Source: Aliiglaciecola lipolytica E3
Lineage (GTDB): Bacteria; Pseudomonadota; Gammaproteobacteria; Enterobacterales; Alteromonadaceae
Assembly: GCF_000314975.1 (NCBI RefSeq)
Contig: NZ_BAEN01000070.1
Location: 1-47,390 of the forward strand
DNA length: 47,390 bases
Reading direction: 5' to 3'
Below are positions 27,284 to 37,491 of this stretch, piece after piece. Below the pieces are notes generated by a model that was given only the letters and a program-made list of their open reading frames with translations, did no database searches and was not told where the DNA came from. Positions within the stretch are counted from its first letter, which is position 1; every line of letters begins with the position of its first letter. The position numbers were made by a program, and so were the translations under genes.

Positions 27284-29656
27284 TCAAAATAGTCCAAGTT
27301 GGTCACTGGTTATGTCTTCAAAAGAGACATTTATAAACGGCAAAATACCTTCTGCAATGGGTCGAATTTGTTTATCAATATAATGCTCATAATCTAATTC
27401 AGAGGTAACGTACTCAATAGGTTGTGGGCCATCTAAGGTAATGACGTAACTTATCCACCCTTTGTTTTGATAACGCAACGGTTGCTGCAGCAATGTATTT
27501 TGCTCATCGGCTATTCGAGCCGCTTTTACGTGAGGTGGAACATTTTTGGTATATAAAGCTAACGGCTGGCGTAGTCTTTTCCGATAAACAAGCTGTTCAT
27601 CGCATTCTCCACTTCTTATTTTCGCTATCACATCAAGCAAGTAAGCACTCACATCCTGATTATCAAAAACCATGCTATATAGAGTAGGCTGAAACTCTTT
27701 TGCCAGCTTGGTCCAATCTGAACGAACCGTTTCCAGCCCTTTAAAAACCAATTCTGAAGGTTTATTAGGTTGGTATTTCAAGCCGGCATAGCGCTTTTTA
27801 CTGCCCGTTTCAGCGCCTCGGATTGTGGGCATTACAAAGGTTGAAAATAAGGTTTCAAATTCTATTTCTAAAAAACAGGGCAGATCCAATTGCTGTTGAA
27901 TTTTTTCTCGCCATAATTGATTAATCTCTTTTTCAAGTTGCTTGCCAATTTGCATAGATTGTTCAATTGAGTCGATATTTTCTAACCAGACAAACGTTGA
28001 ATCTGTATCACCGTAAATTACTTTATAACCTTTAGATTCGATCCATGCTGCTGTTGTTTGCATTATTTCATGGCCGCGCAACGTAATCGAACTTGCTAAA
28101 CGGGTGTCATAAAAAGGACAGCCTCCAGACCCTAAAACGCCATAAAACGAATTCATGATTATTTTAATCGCTTGAGAGCGTGCTGCATCCTGTTGCTTTT
28201 TAGCTTGGTCTCGTTGCTCCCACAAGCTCGAAATAATATCAGGAAGAAAATGCTTATCTCTGGAAAACAAAGCTCCACGAAAGCCGGGAATTGCATTATC
28301 CGGTTCAAGTAAACCTTCGGTAAGTCCTAGAGGATCAATTTTGAAGGTACGAATGATAGATGGATATAGACTCTTGAAATCAAGCACTAAAACATTTTTG
28401 TATAGACCTGGAAATGAGTCCATGACATAACCGCCTGGACTGGCTAACCCTCCGTTAACTGGGCGATTAGGCGATACATAACCCGCACGATGTAATTTGG
28501 GTAAATAGAGATTAACAAAAGCCGCCACCGAACCACCAATTTTATCCAACTCTAATCCGGTTAATTGGCTTCTAAGTAACAAATAATCGATTAAGTTTGT
28601 TTTAGCGAATACTCGTTCTACTAATTGGCAATCTTGTAAATTGTAACGCGCTAGTTTCATCTTATTGTGCAAGAAATCATGGCTAATGGCCGCTATTCGA
28701 TTATCAACGTCTTGAGTATCCTTACCTTCTCCCAACAACGTTTGGGCTACATTTTCTAATGAAAAGCTGTCAAATTGATACGTGGCTGTTTTTAAACTAT
28801 CAATTCCATCAATCACCACCCGACCTGCAATGCTCATAAAGGCCAGATTGCTATCATTTCGAGATTCTCGCCAGTAGACTTCGCTTCCGTCTCTGCCAAG
28901 GCGCAATTTGATATTTAGTTTTTTGGCTCTTTCGGTCAATATCTTGAAGTCAAAATTAACGATATTCCAACCAATGATTAAATCGGGATCGAAATCCATT
29001 ACATGTGAAATAAGACCTTCTAAAAGACTTCTCTCATCGGCCACCCAATCAATCCATTCTTCACTGTGCTGAGGCTTGCCGATCATTATGACTTTTTTAT
29101 ATTCCGCGCTTGAAAGGCCTACCGAATACAGCTCGCCATCCAAACTGCATTCAATATCTAACGACAATAGTGTCAATTTCGGGATGTACTCTGTGGGTTT
29201 GAGCCTGCCGTTTTTCATTGCAATATAAGCTTTAGAGTCAAGATCGGATGTTTCAATATCGCCGGTAAAAAAAGCTCCGCCACAGACAAAACGCTCCATC
29301 AAATAACGGTCTGCAAGTCGAATATCGTTTTCAAATGACGTGATACCTGCTTGCTTTAATATATCCCGTGCCCGATAAAATGCGCTTGTGGTGGTAAAAT
29401 ACAGAGCACAAACTAGATCTTGGGTAAAAGTCTTTAATTTAAGCCGAGTCGATTTAACCGAGATGCTTGAATGCTTTAACACTGAACATGCAGCTTGTTC
29501 ATCTTTCCATGCAATAAACATAACCGCATTTTGCTGCTCTGTAGTGACTTTTACAGGCCCGTCTGGGGTACTTAACCAAAACTCTATGTAAGTACGTCCG
29601 TTTTTTTCAATCGCATTACGAGTCAGTAAGAATCCTTTTAGCGGGGTATTTTGCAA
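27284..29656 (-). CDS. polB: DNA polymerase II
   Basis: Family B repair polymerase with proofreading, 790 residues, close in length and sequence to E. coli PolB. Exonuclease motif I is SLDIECS (about residues 165-171), exonuclease motif II DPDLIIGWNIVNFDF, polymerase motif A DFKSLYPSIIRTFKIDP (about 424-440), motif B KIIMNSFYGVLG, and motif C YGDTDSTFVW (about 548). The C-terminus QLGLF is the clamp-binding peptide. The start appears to be TTG 29656 with GGAG 11 bases upstream; no in-frame ATG fits. Only a half LexA-like site (29712-29718) is visible upstream. Confidence 0.96.
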   Translation of the reverse strand: MQNTPLKGFLLTRNAIEKNGRTYIEFWLSTPDGPVKVTTEQQNAVMFIAWKDEQAACSVLKHSSISVKSTRLKLKTFTQDLVCALYFTTTSAFYRARDILKQAGITSFENDIRLADRYLMERFVCGGAFFTGDIETSDLDSKAYIAMKNGRLKPTEYIPKLTLLSLDIECSLDGELYSVGLSSAEYKKVIMIGKPQHSEEWIDWVADERSLLEGLISHVMDFDPDLIIGWNIVNFDFKILTERAKKLNIKLRLGRDGSEVYWRESRNDSNLAFMSIAGRVVIDGIDSLKTATYQFDSFSLENVAQTLLGEGKDTQDVDNRIAAISHDFLHNKMKLARYNLQDCQLVERVFAKTNLIDYLLLRSQLTGLELDKIGGSVAAFVNLYLPKLHRAGYVSPNRPVNGGLASPGGYVMDSFPGLYKNVLVLDFKSLYPSIIRTFKIDPLGLTEGLLEPDNAIPGFRGALFSRDKHFLPDIISSLWEQRDQAKKQQDAARSQAIKIIMNSFYGVLGSGGCPFYDTRLASSITLRGHEIMQTTAAWIESKGYKVIYGDTDSTFVWLENIDSIEQSMQIGKQLEKEINQLWREKIQQQLDLPCFLEIEFETLFSTFVMPTIRGAETGSKKRYAGLKYQPNKPSELVFKGLETVRSDWTKLAKEFQPTLYSMVFDNQDVSAYLLDVIAKIRSGECDEQLVYRKRLRQPLALYTKNVPPHVKAARIADEQNTLLQQPLRYQNKGWISYVITLDGPQPIEYVTSELDYEHYIDKQIRPIAEGILPFINVSFEDITSDQLGLF

Positions 29657-29762
29657 AAGCAGGAGAACTCCATAACATACGTTTTATTGGCGAGATTTTT
29701 CTTGTTGCTATTATACAGCCTGGTCCAAACTGTGCCATTTTAATATTATTTGAGTTCGAACC

Positions 29763-31658
29763 TTAAAGCTCTAGTTGTAGCAGCGACGGGTCTTGTTCAT
29801 CAAAAATCACAACTTTATCGCGGCCGCCTCGTTTGGCCTGATATAACGCTTGGTCACACTGTACCATCACGCTTTCTAGTTGCTCACCAGGAGTGTATTG
29901 GGTTAACCCAGTAGAAATCGACAACCTAAGCCCTTCAAGATCAATTGAATCGATTAACTTTTTAACATTTAAAGATAAGCTTTTTAGCGTTTTTTCAGCA
30001 TCTAAAAGTGATGTGTGAGGTAATGCAATAATAAATTCTTCACCTCCAATCCTGCCAATAACATCGGTCTGTCTGAAAGTATTTTGGCAAAGTTTGCCAA
30101 AGCTTTTTAAGACTTTGTCACCACCAGCATGGCCAAACGTATCATTAATTTTCTTAAATAAATCAATATCGATGATCGCCACAGAAAGCGGGAAATGATG
30201 ACGATTAGCTAACTCAATTTGCTTTTGCAACAATTCAAAAGCGTTCCTACGGTTTGCCAATCCAGTGAGACTATCTATATTTGCGAGTTGTTCTAGTTTT
30301 GAGCGATTTTGAATAGTGCGATACACCAAAACCACCAATAAGCCACAAATGATAAGTGTCGCGCCAAACAGCAAAAGTAATTGTAAGTTTTTCGTTTCAA
30401 CGTCATTAAGGCTAATTTGTTGGAGTTTGTTTTGCTGCTCTAGTAACCTATTTTCCCGCTCTTTTAGGTCAATTTCGTACTTAGAACGTAGACTATGCAA
30501 TTGTTGAGTACTTTGCTGATTTAATAACTGTTGTTTCCACGCCACTGTGGCATCCAATTTATTAAACGCTTCTTGGTATTTACCTTCTAAAGCTAATACT
30601 TTGGCATGCATCTCTTCCAGAGCAACGTTTTGCATCGGCATGTTTTCTGGGTCGATAAACGTTTTGGCTGCCAGTAAATATTGCCGCGCATTGGTAGGGT
30701 TGTGTTCGGCTAATGCAACCTTCAATAGAGATAAATTGGTGTCTAAAAGCATATAAACATTCTGGCTTTTTTCAAAAATGCCAAACACACGCTGTAGTTT
30801 AAATTTAGCCCCAACAAAATCTTTTTCGGATAACGAGATTCCAGCTAACTCTTTTAATGCGTAAGCCACCCCTTGCTCATCTCCTACCTGCTCTGCGAAT
30901 TCTTTCGACTGCTCAAGTTGAGATCGCCCTAGTTCTCGATTACCTACATTTTTATTTGCGCGCCCCAAGCCATATAAAGCAATACTTAATTCAAGAATGT
31001 TTTCATTTTGCTGGTGATACTGGGCAGCTTCTTCAAAAAATGGAATTGATAGCGAATCTTCTCCACGATATTCATACACCAACGCAAGCATACCGGCCAC
31101 ATCACCGCTACTCATTACAGTACTTTTAGGCGCTAAATCGTAGGCACGCTGCAAATCATTGAGTGCTCCTTGATAATCCACTAATGAGTTAAGAATTATG
31201 CCTCTTACATATAGTGCAGATACTAGCAAGTTAGTATTGTTATTGAGCTCAGCCCATACTAAAGCGGCGTTACTACCCACTAGCCCATTCCTCGGTTTCC
31301 CCGAAATATCATAGGCTTGCGCTTCGTTTAGTTTAGTCATGTGAAACAGCCAAGGCTGCGCTTTAGGATCGATGAAAGTTAATGCTGTTTGTGCGTGTTG
31401 CAAAGATTCGTTGGGGAAACTCAACAAATAATAAACCATGCTTAAACTTGAGTGATATTGTGCAATCGCTAAATTATCGTGAGTTTCTGAAGGCTCGTTT
31501 TGCAATAACCTGTTTAGCACTTCTGTTGGCGATTTCGCTGATAGCTCAATCATCTCATCATAGGGTGATTGCCAGTCATAAATAGGCTCTGCCATAGCAG
31601 ATAGACTCACTATCCAAAGTGCCCAAAAAGCTATGAATACTTGCTTACACTGAGTCAA
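29763..31658 (-). CDS. TPR-sensor diguanylate cyclase
   Basis: Membrane-bound GGDEF protein, 631 residues, making cyclic di-GMP. A signal peptide (to about residue 23) leads into a large periplasmic all-helical region of TPR repeats (about 30-390). A short coiled coil (LKERENRLLEQQNKLQQ) and one transmembrane helix (about 426-446) follow, then the GGDEF domain. The active site is GGEEF (about 537), with the inhibitory I-site RQTD exactly five residues before it, so product inhibition is expected. It starts at TTG 31658 with AAGGGA upstream. It lies 106 bp ahead of polB on the same strand; cotranscription is possible. Confidence 0.92.
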   Translation of the reverse strand: MTQCKQVFIAFWALWIVSLSAMAEPIYDWQSPYDEMIELSAKSPTEVLNRLLQNEPSETHDNLAIAQYHSSLSMVYYLLSFPNESLQHAQTALTFIDPKAQPWLFHMTKLNEAQAYDISGKPRNGLVGSNAALVWAELNNNTNLLVSALYVRGIILNSLVDYQGALNDLQRAYDLAPKSTVMSSGDVAGMLALVYEYRGEDSLSIPFFEEAAQYHQQNENILELSIALYGLGRANKNVGNRELGRSQLEQSKEFAEQVGDEQGVAYALKELAGISLSEKDFVGAKFKLQRVFGIFEKSQNVYMLLDTNLSLLKVALAEHNPTNARQYLLAAKTFIDPENMPMQNVALEEMHAKVLALEGKYQEAFNKLDATVAWKQQLLNQQSTQQLHSLRSKYEIDLKERENRLLEQQNKLQQISLNDVETKNLQLLLLFGATLIICGLLVVLVYRTIQNRSKLEQLANIDSLTGLANRRNAFELLQKQIELANRHHFPLSVAIIDIDLFKKINDTFGHAGGDKVLKSFGKLCQNTFRQTDVIGRIGGEEFIIALPHTSLLDAEKTLKSLSLNVKKLIDSIDLEGLRLSISTGLTQYTPGEQLESVMVQCDQALYQAKRGGRDKVVIFDEQDPSLLQLEL

Positions 31659-31781
31659 AAAAATCCCTTATTATTAAGACACCCAAATAATGAATGCATA
31701 TTCTAGTTAATTAAAAGCACAAAACATTATGTGTTTTTATACCATGGTCTCCAATCGTTTGCGTGGAATAGTTTTAGTGGA

Positions 31782-32255
31782 TCACTTTGCTTCGATAAGT
31801 ATTTTGTCAGTTGTAATATGGGAACCAGATATCCGCAAAATAAACAGCTCTCCATAATCATTTTCCGTCATTTTTGTTGCCTTACCACCTAATAGTGAAA
31901 TGAGTTCAGGTGTGGTATTACTATGACCAACCACTAATGCCGTTTGCTTTTTTGATAATAATTCACTCGCAAAATCAACAAGTTGCTTGGGATCATAGAG
32001 TGACATAGAGAGTTCAAGTTGCTGTATCGCGGGTTCAACGGTTTGCTTGGTTCTTAAATAATCTGTGCTGTAAATATGGGTAATATTTTTATCTGCAATA
32101 AATTCCGCTAAAGCAATGGCCCTTTTTTTACCGTGTTCGGTCAATTCGGGATTGGGGATATCGGCCTGTTTTTCAAAATGTCTTGTCAGATAAAGTTCAA
32201 AACTATAACTATCAAAAGGTATCAAAAACAGCGCTAAAATTATCCAGCTTTTCAT
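31782..32255 (-). CDS. Exported histidine phosphatase
   Basis: Histidine (acid) phosphatase/phosphoglycerate-mutase superfamily, 157 residues, short SixA-like form. A signal peptide covers residues 1-18. The catalytic R25-H26 in YLTRHFEKQ, an arginine in YSTDYLRTKQT, a glutamate region near 90 and the second catalytic histidine in LVVGHSNTTPEL are all present. The export signal puts it in the periplasm, unlike cytoplasmic SixA. The substrate is unknown. It diverges from the DUF2797 gene. Confidence 0.85.
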   Translation of the reverse strand: MKSWIILALFLIPFDSYSFELYLTRHFEKQADIPNPELTEHGKKRAIALAEFIADKNITHIYSTDYLRTKQTVEPAIQQLELSMSLYDPKQLVDFASELLSKKQTALVVGHSNTTPELISLLGGKATKMTENDYGELFILRISGSHITTDKILIEAK

Positions 32256-32427
32256 TGTTCTTCACCACATTGTTATCGACTAATGTGCAAGTATATAGGT
32301 GAGGCAAGTCAAATCAAAACTGTTCACTTTTTGATGCGAACAATGCATTCTTAGCAAAGCACTTAGACTAAGTATTAATAAACTGGGATAGTTAACGCCC
32401 AAGAACTAAAAAAGAAGTAGAAATATA

Positions 32428-33267
32428 ATGCCAACATACACAGGAAATATTCGCAAAATGCGTGGAGCTGCTGAAACAGGCTCACTCGTTGAATATCGAT
32501 TACCTATTGGTGATGAACTAATCAACATGAATCCATTAATTGGTAGCTCTGTGCAAGTGAATTTTACCGGTATTATAAATTGTGTACATTGCGGCACAAA
32601 AACCAAAAAGAGCTTTAATCAGGGGTATTGTTATCGCTGCCTAATGAAACTAGCTCAATGTGATACATGTATCATCAGGCCAGAAACCTGCCATTATCAC
32701 CAAGGTACATGTCGCGAGCCTCAATGGGGCGAAGAAAACTGCATGAATGATCACTTTGTGTATTTGGCCAACACTGGCACCCTAAAAGTAGGTATCACGC
32801 GCCACGTGAGCGATGGTGTTTCCAGCCGCTGGATAGATCAGGGGGCTACTCAGGCAGTTCCGATTCTGCGAGTTAAAAACAGATTAGTTAGTGGATTGGC
32901 AGAAAGTGTCATTAAGCAACATATCGCGGATAAAACAAATTGGCGAACCATGTTAAAAGAACAGCCAGTACAAGCTGATTTAATCGCCATGCGTGAGCAT
33001 TTGTTTGGTTTAGTGGAGATGGAATTAGACCAAATTGGCTCAGAACATGGAATTCAGGCGGTCAATTTAGTCGACATGCCAGTGATTGATATTCAATATC
33101 CGGTGTCAAAATACCCAACTAAAATAAAATCAATTAATCTTGAAAAAGAGGGGCAATTCGAAGGCAAGTTAAATGGCATCAAAGGGCAATATTGGATGCT
33201 TGATAACGATCGTGTCATCAACATGCGCAAATATGCAGGTTATCACTTAGAGATCACTACAGATTAA
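32428..33267 (+). CDS. DUF2797 protein with Cys-rich zinc-like region
   Basis: DUF2797 family protein of unknown function, 279 residues, cytoplasmic. After an N-terminal beta region come CVHCGTKTKKSF, CYRCLMKLAQCDTC and a run of further Cys and His (CHYHQGTC...ENC) around residues 52-110, which looks like multiple metal sites. Then VYLANTGTLKVGIT (near 111-124) resembles the start of a GIY-YIG nuclease core, followed by SRWIDQGATQA and an E in AESVIKQHI. A nucleic-acid role is possible but unproven. AAGAAGTAG lies before ATG 32428. Confidence 0.82.
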   Translation: MPTYTGNIRKMRGAAETGSLVEYRLPIGDELINMNPLIGSSVQVNFTGIINCVHCGTKTKKSFNQGYCYRCLMKLAQCDTCIIRPETCHYHQGTCREPQWGEENCMNDHFVYLANTGTLKVGITRHVSDGVSSRWIDQGATQAVPILRVKNRLVSGLAESVIKQHIADKTNWRTMLKEQPVQADLIAMREHLFGLVEMELDQIGSEHGIQAVNLVDMPVIDIQYPVSKYPTKIKSINLEKEGQFEGKLNGIKGQYWMLDNDRVINMRKYAGYHLEITTD

Positions 33268-33287
33268 AATCATTTGCCAAAGTGTGA

Positions 33288-33322
33288 ACTGGATGAACGC
33301 AGGTTAAAACGAATCATCCAGT
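33288..33322. terminator. Inverted repeat between DUF2797 and RND pump genes
   Basis: ACTGGATGA (33288-33296) and TCATCCAGT (33314-33322) form a 9-bp stem with a 17-nt loop between two convergent genes. There is no strong T-run on either side, so it is only a possible bidirectional terminator. Confidence 0.4.
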
Positions 33323-33346
33323 CCATCGAATTAAATCGATTGAAGG

Positions 33347-36300
33347 TTACTCGACAGACAACCCAGCTTCACTCGCCTTGTCTAGCTCCTCGTCTAAACG
33401 TTTGGCTTCATCTGCTCTGGGCTTAGTAAATCTGGCCAGCCCCAAATACAACACCGGCGTCAAATAAAGTGTAAATACTACTGCAATACCTAAACCACCG
33501 AAGACTACCCAACCTATGGAGTTACGTGCTTCAGCGCCCGCTCCGGTTGATAAAATCAATGGTAGGCCACCAAGAATAGTTGAAACTAACGTCATCATAA
33601 TAGGACGTAATCTAACCTTACCGGCCTCTACAATAGCGTTTTTCACACTATATCCTTGGTCGCGCATTTGGTCGGCAAACTCAACCAATAAGATACTATT
33701 TTTAGCCAACAAGCCTATTAGCATTACAAGTCCAATCTGCGAATAAATATTAATCGAGATACCTGTTAAGTACAGGGCAAAAAGCGCGGCGGCTATACCG
33801 AATGGCACGGTTAAAATTACCACTATCGCACTATTAACACTCTCAAACTGTGCAGCTAACACTAACAGAACAATAATAAACGCTAAGACATAGGTCATTA
33901 GTACCTGCTGTGATGTTTCCTCAAAGGTTTTTGCTTCTCCTAAGAAAACTAAGCCAATTCCCGGAGGTAAAGTGTCTTGAGCCAACTGCCGAATACTTTC
34001 TACTGACGCTTGCATAGAGGACTCATCGATAAGTTCCATTTCGATTTCTATGGCTCTTCGTTGCGCATGTCGCTCTAATTCAGAAGCGACTCCCTCTTCG
34101 GTAATGTAAGCCAAACTGGAAAGCGGAACTAAGCCCCCGGTGCTGGAGGATACATAGAGATTAGTGAGATCTGATGGGTTACTCAAATTCGCATTCGACG
34201 CTTGCAATATAATAGGAATAGCCTGATCGCCCACGTTTAAATCAGCAACATCATCACCATTTATTGCCGCTCTCAATGTGGTTGATATATCTGCAAAAGA
34301 AACACCCAACTCCTCAGCACGACGACGATCAATATTCACTCGCAATTGCGGCTGTGTCGGCTGATAGGAAATTTGAATATTACCAAACCCCGAAAGCTGT
34401 TCTTCAACTTTGGCTTTAAAGTCCAACGCCGCTTGATAAATTTGAGCATAATCTTCGCCGGTTAGAGCCAACTCTAAGCCCCCACCTTGGCCTCGTAAAT
34501 TCAAACTATTTGAACCGAATGCACGCCCGGGCGCTCCGGGAATCGAATTAATTTTAGGTTGCAGTTGATCAATAATTTCTTGCTGGGATTGTCTCCGTTC
34601 ATCCCAAGGAACTAATGGAACAGTGATAAAAACAATATTCGGGTCCCATCTTCCAACAATCGTTAAAATTGATTTAATTTCACCTTCTTCAACAAACGGC
34701 ATCAGTGCGTTTTCCATCTGCATGGCTTGTCGATCCATAAAGTTAACGCCTACACCATCGGGCCCACGGGCAAAAATACGAATATTTCCGCGATCTTCAC
34801 TGGGCAGCAATTCATTATCTAGAGACTGATATAGATAACTCGCGTAGCCAGCAGCAGCCAATGACAAGAGCACGATCAACCAACCGTATCGTAAGCTCCA
34901 AGACAAACTGCGTTCGTATCCATTGCCACACCAGGTTCCAAACTTGCCTAAGAAGTGTTTTGGATTTTTCTTAAGAGGTAAACGCGCGGTTAACGCTGGC
35001 ACTAGTGACAAAGCGACAAACGATGAGATAATCACTGAGCTTGCCAACACGCCTCCAAATTCGCGAAATAAGCGCCCGGCGGTAGATGGTAAAAAGGCAA
35101 TGGGAATAAATACTGCAGCTAACACCGCTGTGGTCGCCACAACGGCAAAAAACACTTCTCGACTTCCGATAACCGCCGCCGCTCGAGCCCCTAGCCCCAA
35201 AGAGCGACGACGTTGAATGTTTTCAGATACGACGATCGCATCATCAACAATTAACCCTGTCGCCAACACCAGCGCCAACAAGGTGAGGATATTTATGGAA
35301 AATCCGAGCATCCACATCACCGCCAATCCACCTACCAAGGATACGGGAATAGCTAACGCAGGTACGATGGTAGCCCTACCTGAACCGATAAATACCCACA
35401 GAGTCAAAACCACTAGCCCTATGGTAAAGGTTAAAGAAGTAATCACTTCTTCTACCGAGCCTCGAATAAATTCGGCATCATCGGACGTGACGGTAATATC
35501 TAACTCAGGAAAGCGCAGTTGTTGCTGCTTGACCATTTTCAGCACTTCGTCAGAGATTTCGATGGTATTGGAACTTGCCTGTCGCAATACGCCTAAGCCG
35601 ATGACTGGCGTCCCATCTAAGCGAACTAAACTTGAAGCATCCGCTGGGCCAAAGTATACGCTGGCTACGTCGCCAACACGCGTGTCGCCGCGTATCACAA
35701 TATTTTCAACTTCATCAGTGGTAACCGAAGTCGCATCTGCGCGCACTATCAAGGTTTGATCAGTTGATCTAAGACTTCCTGCTGGAACATCAAAGGGTGC
35801 CAGTTTAAGTGCATCTGAAACATCAGTAACAGACAATCCAAAACTCGTCAGTCGCAGCGGATCAATTGTCACTCGCAGGACTCGCTCGCGGTCACCATTG
35901 AGTCGAACATCAGCCACACCTGGTATGCTCAAAAACATCGGCGCTAAATCAGTTTCCACCATTTCAGTTAAGGCTTCTGTGCTCATGCTGTCACTGGAAA
36001 CCGCTAAATTCACAACTGCTTCTGCATCATTATCCGCTTTAATGATAGATAGCCGTTCCACCTCATCAGGTAGCTCTCTTTGTACACGACTAACGGCCTC
36101 ACGGGTTTCGTTAGCTGCATCTTCTAAATTGACTCCCGGACGAAACTCAACTACGGTGCGTGAATTTCCTTCTTCACTTTGCGCTCTGATCGAATCAACA
36201 CCACTTACTCGTGCAATAGCCCCTTCTAGTCGACTGGTTACTTCCATATCAACGGTTTCTGGTGAACCTCCAGGATAACTAGCGGTGACGGTGAGGCGCG

Positions 36301-36451
36301 GACGGTCGACATCCGGTAATTCCCTGACTTCTAATCCGCTTAACGCAGCAATACCCGCGATCATAATTAGCAAGTTGATCACAACAATTAGAACGGGTCT
36401 TCGCACCGATAACGAAGGTAAATCTTGTTGATGATGGGTGGGTGAACTCAT
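33347..36451 (-). CDS. RND efflux pump inner-membrane permease
   Basis: HAE1-type RND multidrug efflux permease, 1034 residues, proton driven. It has 12 expected transmembrane helices in two halves with large periplasmic loops after TM1 and TM7. The proton relay aspartates are in LATGLIVDDAIVVSENIQRR (about residues 400-415). The second-half equivalent is SQIGLVMLIGLLAKNSILLVEFA. The start codon overlaps the adaptor stop as TAATG, so the two are translationally coupled. No outer-membrane factor gene is adjacent; a shared TolC is likely. Substrate unknown. Confidence 0.95.
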   Translation of the reverse strand: MSSPTHHQQDLPSLSVRRPVLIVVINLLIMIAGIAALSGLEVRELPDVDRPRLTVTASYPGGSPETVDMEVTSRLEGAIARVSGVDSIRAQSEEGNSRTVVEFRPGVNLEDAANETREAVSRVQRELPDEVERLSIIKADNDAEAVVNLAVSSDSMSTEALTEMVETDLAPMFLSIPGVADVRLNGDRERVLRVTIDPLRLTSFGLSVTDVSDALKLAPFDVPAGSLRSTDQTLIVRADATSVTTDEVENIVIRGDTRVGDVASVYFGPADASSLVRLDGTPVIGLGVLRQASSNTIEISDEVLKMVKQQQLRFPELDITVTSDDAEFIRGSVEEVITSLTFTIGLVVLTLWVFIGSGRATIVPALAIPVSLVGGLAVMWMLGFSINILTLLALVLATGLIVDDAIVVSENIQRRRSLGLGARAAAVIGSREVFFAVVATTAVLAAVFIPIAFLPSTAGRLFREFGGVLASSVIISSFVALSLVPALTARLPLKKNPKHFLGKFGTWCGNGYERSLSWSLRYGWLIVLLSLAAAGYASYLYQSLDNELLPSEDRGNIRIFARGPDGVGVNFMDRQAMQMENALMPFVEEGEIKSILTIVGRWDPNIVFITVPLVPWDERRQSQQEIIDQLQPKINSIPGAPGRAFGSNSLNLRGQGGGLELALTGEDYAQIYQAALDFKAKVEEQLSGFGNIQISYQPTQPQLRVNIDRRRAEELGVSFADISTTLRAAINGDDVADLNVGDQAIPIILQASNANLSNPSDLTNLYVSSSTGGLVPLSSLAYITEEGVASELERHAQRRAIEIEMELIDESSMQASVESIRQLAQDTLPPGIGLVFLGEAKTFEETSQQVLMTYVLAFIIVLLVLAAQFESVNSAIVVILTVPFGIAAALFALYLTGISINIYSQIGLVMLIGLLAKNSILLVEFADQMRDQGYSVKNAIVEAGKVRLRPIMMTLVSTILGGLPLILSTGAGAEARNSIGWVVFGGLGIAVVFTLYLTPVLYLGLARFTKPRADEAKRLDEELDKASEAGLSVE

Positions 36452-37491
36452 TAGTCTGCCTCCTGAGCCCTGACGTCAACTGCTTGCCCTGGTCTTAACC
36501 TTTGTATGCCTTCCACAATTAACTGATCGCCAGCATTTATGTCACCTTCGACCAAGAGAAAGCCGCGCATACGTTGCTTAATTTGCACGTCCACTTTTAC
36601 GGCTTTGTCATCTACGACTTTCCATATATATGCACCCGTTGCGCCCCAGGAAAGCCCTGATTCAGGCACAACCGGAAAGTTTTGTCCTAATACACTAATA
36701 TTGACTCTAAAACTCATCCCGGGTCTGTAGCTATCATTTTGGTTATCTAAAATAGCACGAGCTAAAATCGTCCTATCCGTATTACTTATTCTGGAATCTA
36801 ATTGAGCGATATTGGCCTCTAACGTAGTGTCACGATTAGTCCAAGGTTGTACAGTTACGATACTATTTTGGTTAAGCGTGTTAGCGGCAGATTCTGGCGC
36901 TCTGAAATTGATAAACAGCTGACTACGATCGTCTAACGTGGTGATTAACGTTTGCAAAGTAATACGATCCCCGACTTCAACATCGGTAAGCCCTACGTAA
37001 CCCGTAAATGGTGCTAATACCATTCTGTCTTGCAATTCAATTTCAGCGTCAATCACATCCATTTGCGCCAGCTCTTTTGCGGTTGACGCAACATCCAGTG
37101 CACTCTCGGTAACTGCACCTTTGCTGCTACTTTGTTGTAGTCGAGTTAAATTTCGGGTTGCATCTGCAAGTTGAATTTTAGCGCGTTGCAATGCTGCTTT
37201 TTGACGACGTGAATCAAGCTCTAACAATACCTGACCTTTAGTCACTTTTTGTCCAGGTACGAAGTTTACCGATACAACTCTATCGGCTGCGGCTGGAAAT
37301 ATGTCTACCGACTTTACTGCTTCTGCTGATCCTACCGCTTCAACACTGGTTTTTTGGGAATCTAAATTCACTTTATTAGTAATGACTTCTGTCGGCCCTT
37401 GTTGCCCAAACTGTTGAGCGTTGGCGGCATGGATGCGACAAAATGTCATTAATACAAAGATAGATAGCCAAGCCTTAGAGTGGTATTTCAT
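36451..37491 (-). CDS. RND efflux periplasmic adaptor (MFP)
   Basis: Membrane fusion protein of the pump, 346 residues. A signal peptide covers residues 1-25 (ending ANA-QQF). The two lipoyl half-motifs are near VDIFPAAADRVVSVNFVPGQKVTKGQVLLELD and APFTGYVGLTDVEVGDRITL, joined by a helical hairpin (about 95-140). A beta-barrel region and the membrane-proximal domain follow, ending RPGQAVDVRAQ. No lipobox is seen. It is the first gene of the pump operon. Unusually, the upstream 190 bp also carries a LytTR-like half site and borders a LytTR regulator gene. Confidence 0.93.
   Translation of the reverse strand: MKYHSKAWLSIFVLMTFCRIHAANAQQFGQQGPTEVITNKVNLDSQKTSVEAVGSAEAVKSVDIFPAAADRVVSVNFVPGQKVTKGQVLLELDSRRQKAALQRAKIQLADATRNLTRLQQSSSKGAVTESALDVASTAKELAQMDVIDAEIELQDRMVLAPFTGYVGLTDVEVGDRITLQTLITTLDDRSQLFINFRAPESAANTLNQNSIVTVQPWTNRDTTLEANIAQLDSRISNTDRTILARAILDNQNDSYRPGMSFRVNISVLGQNFPVVPESGLSWGATGAYIWKVVDDKAVKVDVQIKQRMRGFLLVEGDINAGDQLIVEGIQRLRPGQAVDVRAQEAD

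Noticed and set aside
29712-29718. LexA (SOS) box upstream of polB
   Set aside because: CTGTATA is present on the minus strand, but the second half does not match the consensus, so only a half site is seen.
35217-35759. Long plus-strand open frame of 180 codons
   Set aside because: It lies wholly antisense within the RND permease gene and its translation is low complexity (Ser/Thr/Asn rich), typical of a shadow frame.
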